Origin: an uncultured Gammaproteobacteria bacterium | Lineage (GTDB): Bacteria; Pseudomonadota; Gammaproteobacteria; GCA-2729495 | Length of the DNA stretch: 24,694 nt | Assembly (NCBI GenBank): GCA_947258805.1 | Contig: CAMYJV010000015.1 | Coordinates: 9,107-33,800, forward strand | Direction of reading: 5' to 3' | Shown here: in pieces, positions 19,406-24,694 of the stretch | Layout of the letters: each line of letters opens with the position of its first letter | Position numbering within the stretch: the stretch's first letter is position 1 | Notes under the pieces: generated by a model | Databases searched by the model: none | What the model saw: the letters and a program-made list of their open reading frames with translations, nothing else | Told to the model about the DNA's origin: nothing | Program-made: the position numbers and the translations under genes

Positions 19406-21670
19406 TCAGCCGGCGCGTTTCCGCTGCGGATCCTGCAGCGCGTCGGTGTCCTCGTCTGCCTCGTCTTTTTCCGCAATCACCTTTTTCAGGGCGTCCTGAT
19501 CAATGATCTGGCTGGCTGTCAGCTCTTCGTTAAAGTCCCGCTCCAGCAGCGACAGCGCCTGTTGCAGCGTGTCCGGCAACTGCGAGTCATCCACGTAATC
19601 TTCACTCAGGCCCTGCAGCTCCATTCCCTCGGTGGCATCCCCGTCGGTTATCAGGCCTTCCAGGCCAACGTTGGGCGCGCCCAAGGTGGCATCGTCGAGT
19701 TCGTCATCCGCGTCCGCAAAGCGTGGCATGTCGGCAGTCGGGGCGAGGGCACTCGCGTCGGGGTCTGCGTCCATGCCCGCGAATACTTCCACCGGCAGGT
19801 CCGGTTCCCCAGGCAGGTCCGACAAGTCGTCGGCGAACAGTTCTGCCATGTCGGGTTCCACCGTGGGGTCGAAGACCGCTTCGGGCATGGCCACCGTTTC
19901 AGCCGTTGGCGCCGGGTCTGAGGCGCTACCAGGCTGCCCGATGCCGCGCATCGATGCCGTTTGCCCAACACCCGGCATTTCCGCGGTTGGGGCGATGCTG
20001 GGCATTTCCGCTGTCGGGGCAATGTCAGGCATTTCCGCCGTCTCGGCAGTTTCTGCCGTTGCGGGAATTCCAGGAGCCTCGGCTGTCTCCAGTTCGTCGA
20101 GTTCCGGCTCGTACTCGCTGTCGGGCGGGGCGAAGGGGGCGGCAAAATCCGCCGACTTGTCAGTGACCGGTCCGCCGGTTGCCGCAGCCGTCTGTTCGGA
20201 CTCATTGACCTCGACAATATATGTCTGCTCAGCCGGCGGCCCCACGGCCAAGGCCTCGGCATGCAGGCCTTCCTCGGTCTTCAGCCATTCGTCCGTATCG
20301 GCGTAAGTCTGTTCTGCCGGCGCAATAGCAGGTGCGGCGCGGCTGCGGGCAAAGAGGTTGCTGAGGCCTTCCAGCAGTCGCGACCGCAGCAGCAGGATGC
20401 TGAGGCCGAGGCCGAGCAGCAGGCCCATCAACACGGCCAGCAGGGGGTTAACCTGGCTCGACTGGCGTGGTGCGAAGCTTATCGGCGGCGGGGGCTCAAC
20501 CGCAGCCGCTGCCTCTGGCTCCAACTCGCGGCCCGTAACTTCATCGGCGAAGGGGCTGCCACTGGTGGGCGGCAGCACGATGTCCTTCGACACGTCTACA
20601 GTTTCGTCGACGTTTGAGAGGCTGTCCGCTGCGGGTTGGGCGCCTGGCTCAGCGTCCAGGCTCGGTGTCGTGGCGGCCGGAGCCGACCGGGCTTCGCGCA
20701 GTGCCTGTTGGACCGCTGCGATTTCCGCTTCAACGGCCGCGACGCGGGCTGCCGCTTCAACGGCCGCGACACGGGCTGCCGCTTCAGCGGCAAGCGCGAG
20801 CTCCCGCGGTGCAACGGGCGCACTCGGCGCGGGCTCACCCGCGGTGGCCGCCAGCTTGCCGGGCACCGGGATCGTGATTTCAAAGCCGAGCTTGATCAGG
20901 TCCGGGTTACCGGCAATGAACGCGCGGGGGTTTGCCGCGAAGATCTTCTCTGCGAGCTGCCAGGTAGTGTTGGGCGCGCGGCCTTCGACACGTGCGGCGA
21001 TCGTCGACAGGGTGTCGCCTTCGCGGACCCGGTAGCGCTGGCCGGCCGGGACCGGGTCCCGCGTGGCGGCCAGCCGGCCCGAGCGGCGGGGGGCTGACCC
21101 GGAGCCGGGGTTGTCGCGAACGGTCACACCGGCGTTGCCTTGGAGGGGGGCGGTGGTGGCTGCTCGGCTAGTGGCCGGTAGCGCCATTCCCGGCAGATCG
21201 AGCATGAGCACGTAGTGGCGCATGATCTTCGGGAGTCCGGGACAGTCGACCTGCAGCGTTAATTCATAAAGCGGTTCGTACAGGGGTTGCCGGGTCGTCA
21301 CTTCAAGATCGAGCATGCCGGGCCCGGTGGTCTCGGGAGACCGAACCCGGGTACCTGTCGGACTGCGGAGCTGGCTGCCGGGCCGTACCGGGGTGGTCAC
21401 GCACCCTGGCCGGACGATTTCGCCTGCACTCAGGCGCATCGGCACCGTTGCGCGGAGCGGTTCGCCGAGGGCTGAGGTGGTGCGGGCTTCGCCCAGGCCA
21501 ACCGCATTGACGACGCCTGGCGCCATGGTCAGCAAGGCGATGCCGCCCATCACCGCGGAGCGGGCGACGGGGCCTACTACTGATGCCGATGCCTGGCTGG
21601 CGCATGATGGCCTGGCCAGCAATCGGCGCACGGCGCGGGCGAGTTCAGAGCTTTGAGGTGCGCTACCCAT
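19406..21670 (-). CDS. fimV: FimV/HubP-like LysM-domain polar landmark protein
   Basis: A 754-residue inner-membrane protein. Order seen: a signal-like hydrophobic segment (about 38-57), the FimV N-terminal domain (GLGEARTTSALGEPLRATVPM), Cys90 and Cys143 that could form a periplasmic disulfide, a LysM peptidoglycan-binding domain (about 211-270, YRVREGDTLSTIAARV), an Ala/Glu coiled-coil (about 288-328) with a 9-residue repeat, one membrane helix (about 408-428, LLAVLMGLLLGLGLSILLL), then a long acidic cytoplasmic part with AEMPxIAPT-type repeats. FimV/HubP proteins mark cell poles and support type IV pili and flagella. The usual FimV C-terminal motif (TPR-like, near the end) is not recognisable; the end is LQQALSLLERDFNEEL then an acidic-basic tail. 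It lies 152 bases after the FimX-like gene. Confidence 0.88.
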   Translation of the reverse strand: MGSAPQSSELARAVRRLLARPSCASQASASVVGPVARSAVMGGIALLTMAPGVVNAVGLGEARTTSALGEPLRATVPMRLSAGEIVRPGCVTTPVRPGSQLRSPTGTRVRSPETTGPGMLDLEVTTRQPLYEPLYELTLQVDCPGLPKIMRHYVLMLDLPGMALPATSRAATTAPLQGNAGVTVRDNPGSGSAPRRSGRLAATRDPVPAGQRYRVREGDTLSTIAARVEGRAPNTTWQLAEKIFAANPRAFIAGNPDLIKLGFEITIPVPGKLAATAGEPAPSAPVAPRELALAAEAAARVAAVEAAARVAAVEAEIAAVQQALREARSAPAATTPSLDAEPGAQPAADSLSNVDETVDVSKDIVLPPTSGSPFADEVTGRELEPEAAAAVEPPPPISFAPRQSSQVNPLLAVLMGLLLGLGLSILLLRSRLLEGLSNLFARSRAAPAIAPAEQTYADTDEWLKTEEGLHAEALAVGPPAEQTYIVEVNESEQTAAATGGPVTDKSADFAAPFAPPDSEYEPELDELETAEAPGIPATAETAETAEMPDIAPTAEMPSIAPTAEMPGVGQTASMRGIGQPGSASDPAPTAETVAMPEAVFDPTVEPDMAELFADDLSDLPGEPDLPVEVFAGMDADPDASALAPTADMPRFADADDELDDATLGAPNVGLEGLITDGDATEGMELQGLSEDYVDDSQLPDTLQQALSLLERDFNEELTASQIIDQDALKKVIAEKDEADEDTDALQDPQRKRAG
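19974..20054 (-). repeat. Three 27-bp tandem repeats inside the FimV-like gene
   Basis: Three units start at 19974, 20001 and 20028, each beginning GGCATTTCCG on the plus strand and diverging toward the end. In the protein they give repeats of the AEMPxIAPT type. They keep frame, so length changes would not disrupt the gene. Confidence 0.8.
20724..20777 (-). repeat. Two near-identical 27-bp repeats in the FimV coiled-coil
   Basis: Units 20724-20750 and 20751-20777 differ at only two positions, and a partial third follows (20778-20790). They encode VAAVEAAAR-type 9-residue repeats in the periplasmic stalk. Confidence 0.8.
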
Positions 21671-21698
21671 GCAAATTCCACACTGTCGAAGTCGGTCC

Positions 21699-21712
21699 GG
21701 GCACTACTGCCC
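21699..21712 (-). other. Small hairpin in the FimV leader
   Basis: GGGCA and TGCCC form a 5-bp stem with a 4-base loop in the 152-base leader of the FimV-like gene. The leader holds no other gene. The hairpin is too weak to be a terminator for the upstream gene. Confidence 0.3.
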
Positions 21713-21775
21713 TCATAGGAACCAAGCTAATGCCGGGCAGGGTTGTCAGGATACGAAAAGGTTCTCGTTTCGGGC

Positions 21776-21802
21776 CTACCGACCCGGTCGCAGCGCGCTT
21801 TA
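21776..21802 (-). promoter_or_regulatory. Possible FliA (sigma28)-like promoter of the FimV-like gene
   Basis: On the minus strand TAAAGCGC, an 11-base spacer and GTCGGTAG follow the sigma28 layout (TAAAGTTT-N11-GCCGATAA), each half matching 5 of 8. It is preceded by TTGACA, a perfect sigma70 -35, but no acceptable -10 lies 16-19 bases from that. Weak evidence. Confidence 0.25.
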
Positions 21803-21822
21803 TGTCAAGACTGAGAGGCATG

Positions 21823-23940
21823 TCACGATTCTGCGAGGCTCAATTTCAGGGCGGGGACATTCAGAGTGTCCTCCAGGACCACGCCATGCAGCTGCGTGTA
21901 ATTGCCCTGAATGTGGTCAATTCCAAGTTGCCAAAGCACGGCCATGGTGTTCGCGTCTTCCACACGCTCGGCAATGGTGCGTATCCCGGTTTCCTTCGCA
22001 ATCTTGGTCAGTTCGCCAACCGCATTCTTTGCGTCCTTGTCCCGGTGCAGCCCCTGCATCAGGCTGCCGTCGATCTTCATGTAGTCCATCGGCACGTGCC
22101 TGATGATCTGCGCCGAATCTCGCCCGGTTCCAACGTGATCGATTGCAAACAGAAAGCCGGCCTGGCGCAGTTTTTCAGCCAGTTGTTTCGCTTGCTTGAG
22201 CTGCTGGGCGACCACTTCTTCCGCCACCTGGAAGCAGATCTGTTCGGGCCGAATGCAATTCTGCTGCTGTCGCGCCTGCAGCCAGTCCAGCAGGGTCGAG
22301 TCAATTACAGAGTCGCGGGACAGTCTCACGAAGACAAGCTGGGGCTGTTTGGCTGCGCAGAAGGAGAAAGATGCGCCTATCACCCAGCGATCGATGCTCT
22401 TGACCATGCCGGCACGCTCCGCGGCAGGCAGGAATTCGCTGGGCAGCACCAGCTGGTCCTGTTCGTCGAGCAAGCGGACCCGGGTGTCGAACGCACCGTC
22501 GATTTCTTCGGTCAGGCCGGTCACCGGCTGATGAACCAGGCGCAGGCGGTTTTTCATCAGGGCGTGCCGCAGGCGCTGTACCCATAATTCGTCCGTTTGG
22601 CGGGTGCGTATCGAAACACTGCCATCCTGCGTCACCTGTACCCGGTTGCCGCCTGCGTTGCGGCCGGCACGGCAGGCTTTTTCGGCGTCTTCGAGCAGCT
22701 CGGCGACTGACTCGAATTCACGATCGATTTCGGTCAGTCCAATGGTGCAGGTCAGTGAAGTGGATTGCTGCTCGACTTCGAACACCTGTTCGGACACGTT
22801 CTTCAGGACTTTCTGTGCCCACATGGCCGCGTCGTTGATCGTGCCTCGCTCCAGCAGGGCCACGAACATCGTGCCGCCGAAGCGCCCGTAGACATCTGCA
22901 GGCTGCATGAACTCCCGGAGCGCTTCGGCCAGCCGCATCAGCAGGGCCTCGGTCGCCAGTAGTCCGATATCGTCGTGTACCCGCGAGAAATTGTCCGGAC
23001 GGATATACACCATGGCCCGCGTGCCGCCCCCGAGGGGTTCTTTAAGCCGCTCCTCAAGGCGCTCGAGGAAATAGTGGCGGTGATAAAATCCCGTCGACGG
23101 ATCCTTGAAGACCGCCTGCTCGAGGAGTTCTGCCGGGCTTTCGCCGGCATTAACGTTGGCGGGCACGATGACGCGCACCGCCGGGTCGCCATCGATGGAG
23201 GTTTTCTCGAGCTGCACTTCCAGGGGCAGTTCGGCACCGTCGGCCTTGATAGCGGCGACGCCCAGTTTTTCGTCCTGCCACTTGCCCCTCAGACACGCGA
23301 CGAGGGCACCTTTCAGCGCGCTCTGATCCGACGGCCGGAACATGTCCATGACCGGGAGGCCCTCCATGGCATCGGCCTCTTCATAGCCGAACAAGCCGGC
23401 CCAAGCGCTGTTGAAGGCGACAATGATGCCTTCCTGTACGTCAGCGATAGCCTCTGACGCGCCTTCCATCAGATCACGCAGCTCCCTCTTGTACGTCGAT
23501 GCGGATGACAGAACGCCGTCCAGTGCGGTGCGCAGGCGGTGAGCCTGCAGCTCGCGTTCCACCACTGCGAGGAATCGGTTGCGGTGCACGAGGGATACGA
23601 CGTCGCGGGCACCGCTCTCCATGGCCGTTGCAATGACCTGTTCGTCGACTTTGCCGCTGACCAGCAGCAGCGGAGGAGGCGTGGCGTGGACAAGGATGCG
23701 GGCGGCGATGTTGGCTGGGTCGAAGCCGGGTTCGTCGGCGAACACCATGATCATTTCGGGCCCGTGTTCTACGAGCACTTCATCCAGCAGGTTCGGTTGA
23801 TCGAGGCGTATGCAATGCGCCGGGTGTCCGCCCTCGCGCAGCACAGTGTTGACCGCAGACAGGTTCTCGTCGCTGTTGGTCAGGACAACAATGGGTACTC
23901 CCACTGAGTCGTTCAAAGCCAGCCCCTTTAAATCGCGCAT
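21823..23940 (-). CDS. fimX: FimX-like c-di-GMP effector (REC-like, PAS, degenerate GGDEF, degenerate EAL)
   Basis: A 705-residue cytoplasmic protein with the domain order of FimX. A receiver-like fold without an obvious phospho-acceptor set covers about 15-130, then a PAS domain (about 150-262, with ADVQEGIIVAFNSAW), a GGDEF-like domain (about 278-437) and an EAL-like domain (about 450-700). The GGDEF motif reads GGTMF (355-359), so diguanylate cyclase activity is unlikely. The EAL motif is DTR (485-487) and DDFGTG is DHVGTG (601-606), so phosphodiesterase activity is unlikely too. QPV, KID and the late IAERVED block remain. FimX in Pseudomonas is a c-di-GMP receptor needed for polar type IV pilus assembly; a receptor role is the best reading here. 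No ribosome site precedes the ATG at 23940. Confidence 0.87.
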   Translation of the reverse strand: MRDLKGLALNDSVGVPIVVLTNSDENLSAVNTVLREGGHPAHCIRLDQPNLLDEVLVEHGPEMIMVFADEPGFDPANIAARILVHATPPPLLLVSGKVDEQVIATAMESGARDVVSLVHRNRFLAVVERELQAHRLRTALDGVLSSASTYKRELRDLMEGASEAIADVQEGIIVAFNSAWAGLFGYEEADAMEGLPVMDMFRPSDQSALKGALVACLRGKWQDEKLGVAAIKADGAELPLEVQLEKTSIDGDPAVRVIVPANVNAGESPAELLEQAVFKDPSTGFYHRHYFLERLEERLKEPLGGGTRAMVYIRPDNFSRVHDDIGLLATEALLMRLAEALREFMQPADVYGRFGGTMFVALLERGTINDAAMWAQKVLKNVSEQVFEVEQQSTSLTCTIGLTEIDREFESVAELLEDAEKACRAGRNAGGNRVQVTQDGSVSIRTRQTDELWVQRLRHALMKNRLRLVHQPVTGLTEEIDGAFDTRVRLLDEQDQLVLPSEFLPAAERAGMVKSIDRWVIGASFSFCAAKQPQLVFVRLSRDSVIDSTLLDWLQARQQQNCIRPEQICFQVAEEVVAQQLKQAKQLAEKLRQAGFLFAIDHVGTGRDSAQIIRHVPMDYMKIDGSLMQGLHRDKDAKNAVGELTKIAKETGIRTIAERVEDANTMAVLWQLGIDHIQGNYTQLHGVVLEDTLNVPALKLSLAES

Positions 23941-24026
23941 TGGTTGTCAGACGCGCAGCGATTGCCCTAAACCGCCGCAGGGGGACTGTAGGCGAGGTGG
24001 CACCCGGATTATGTGACTCGTATCTG

Positions 24027-24055
24027 ACTTATTTGGTCGTTGCGGCTTATGTCAA
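24027..24055 (-). promoter_or_regulatory. Possible promoter of the FimX-like gene
   Basis: On the minus strand a perfect TTGACA (24055-24050) overlaps the epmB stop region, with ATAAGT 17 bases later (24032-24027) as a weak -10. It lies in the 117-base gap between epmB and the FimX-like gene, which otherwise shows nothing. Confidence 0.4.
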
Positions 24056-24057
24056 TG

Positions 24058-24694
24058 TTAGAGAGGGACCTTGGCTTGCGCGCCGGCCAACTCGCGCACC
24101 AGCCGCGGCACCAGGTAGCCGGGCAGGACTGCTGCGGCCGCCGCGAAGCATGCGCGGGCCTGGGTATCGCTGACGGCAAAGTGAGCGGCACCGGCAACCG
24201 GATCGAGCTGGTGCAGGTAGTAGGGGAGCACGCCCGCAGCGAACAGCGCCTCCGACAGCCTGACCAGTGCGTCCGCGGAGTCATTGACTCCGCGCAACAG
24301 CACCGACTGATTAAGAACTGCGGCAGAGCAGTCCCGCAGCCCGGCCACTGCCGCGGTGACGGCGGCGTCGATTTCGTTAGCATGATTGCAGTGAAGCACG
24401 GTGACCAGCGGTTTGGTCAGCGGTTTGAGGGTCTGCAAAAGTTCGGCAGTGACGCGTTCAGGTAACACGATCGGTGTGCGCGTATGCAGCCGAATGCGCT
24501 GCACGTGCGGAATCGTATCCAGCGCCTGCAACAGCAAACCGAGACGCCGGTCGGACAGGCTCAACGGGTCGCCGCCGCTGAGAATGACTTCGCGGATGCT
24601 CGTGGTGTTGCGCAGCTCGTTCAGCGCCTGGCCAAAGGTCCCGTCCGGCAGATTGTCCTGGTACGGAAATGATCGGCGAAAGCAGTAGCGGCAG
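24058..24694 (-). CDS. epmB: EF-P lysine 2,3-aminomutase EpmB (5' end outside window)
   Basis: The frame is open to the window edge; 211 codons and the TAA stop are present. The first complete codons read CRYCFRRSFPYQDN, the end of the radical SAM CxxxCxxC cluster motif, with the first cysteine outside. VILSGGDPLS (the GGDP SAM-binding segment), HTRTPIVLPERVT, LNQSVLLRGVNDSA and YYLHQLDPVAGAAHF match EpmB closely; the last two blocks are typical of lysine aminomutases. The protein ends at GYLVPRLVRELAG then a short tail, without the C-terminal dimerisation extension of catabolic KamA, which favours EpmB. It makes (R)-beta-lysine, which EpmA attaches to elongation factor P. Genes for efp and epmA are not in the window. 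Confidence 0.93.
   Translation of the reverse strand, partial: CRYCFRRSFPYQDNLPDGTFGQALNELRNTTSIREVILSGGDPLSLSDRRLGLLLQALDTIPHVQRIRLHTRTPIVLPERVTAELLQTLKPLTKPLVTVLHCNHANEIDAAVTAAVAGLRDCSAAVLNQSVLLRGVNDSADALVRLSEALFAAGVLPYYLHQLDPVAGAAHFAVSDTQARACFAAAAAVLPGYLVPRLVRELAGAQAKVPL

Noticed and set aside
21671..21822. A c-di-GMP (GEMM) riboswitch in the leader of the FimV-like gene
   Set aside because: None of the conserved GEMM segments can be found; only a short 5-bp hairpin is present.

Overview
This looks like a core chromosomal segment of a high-GC gammaproteobacterium. The evidence is gene content and order: purL end, ettA, glyA-nrdR-ribD-ribE-ribBX-ribH-nusB-thiL-pgpA, xseB, parE-parC, a FimV-type hub protein, a FimX-type c-di-GMP protein and epmB (the EF-P lysylation helper). 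No genus can be named safely. I see no rRNA, tRNA, insertion sequence, prophage or CRISPR array. Nearly every base is accounted for by about 23 genes, and no intergenic gap exceeds about 205 bases.

Region by region. Positions 1-135 hold the last 44 codons of purL. At 291-521 lies a small membrane-anchored SEC-C protein. On the minus strand, ettA (ABC-F translation factor) is followed by an unrecognised 140-residue gene; divergent from ettA is an AcuC/class-I-like deacetylase. From 3809 to 10759 runs a compact plus-strand cluster with overlapping or near-touching genes: SHMT, the ribonucleotide reductase repressor NrdR, the riboflavin pathway (RibD, RibE, RibBX, RibH), NusB, ThiL and PgpA. It is extended by an unusual cytoplasmic Ser/Thr kinase fused to a C-terminal cyclic-nucleotide-binding domain (10782-12092). 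A convergent xseB sits alone, with a REP-like palindrome behind it.

From about 12625 to 15106 is a probable stress/redox operon: rubrerythrin, a two-[4Fe-4S] CCG-domain Fe-S protein and a DUF3501 protein. A good sigma70-like promoter drives it. A perfect 15-bp 7-1-7 palindrome, of the kind bound by Fur-superfamily regulators, overlaps the -10 and the expected start site. A 13-bp GC-rich hairpin separates the first gene from the other two. This is the most system-like part of the window.

The last third carries topoisomerase IV (parE, parC). On the minus strand follow a FimV/HubP-like LysM protein with 9-residue repeats, a FimX-like protein whose GGDEF and EAL catalytic motifs are both degenerate, and the truncated epmB. 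Adjacent FimV-like and FimX-like genes suggest that this organism couples a polar landmark to a c-di-GMP receptor controlling type IV pili; that link is inferred from families and proximity, not shown by the sequence.
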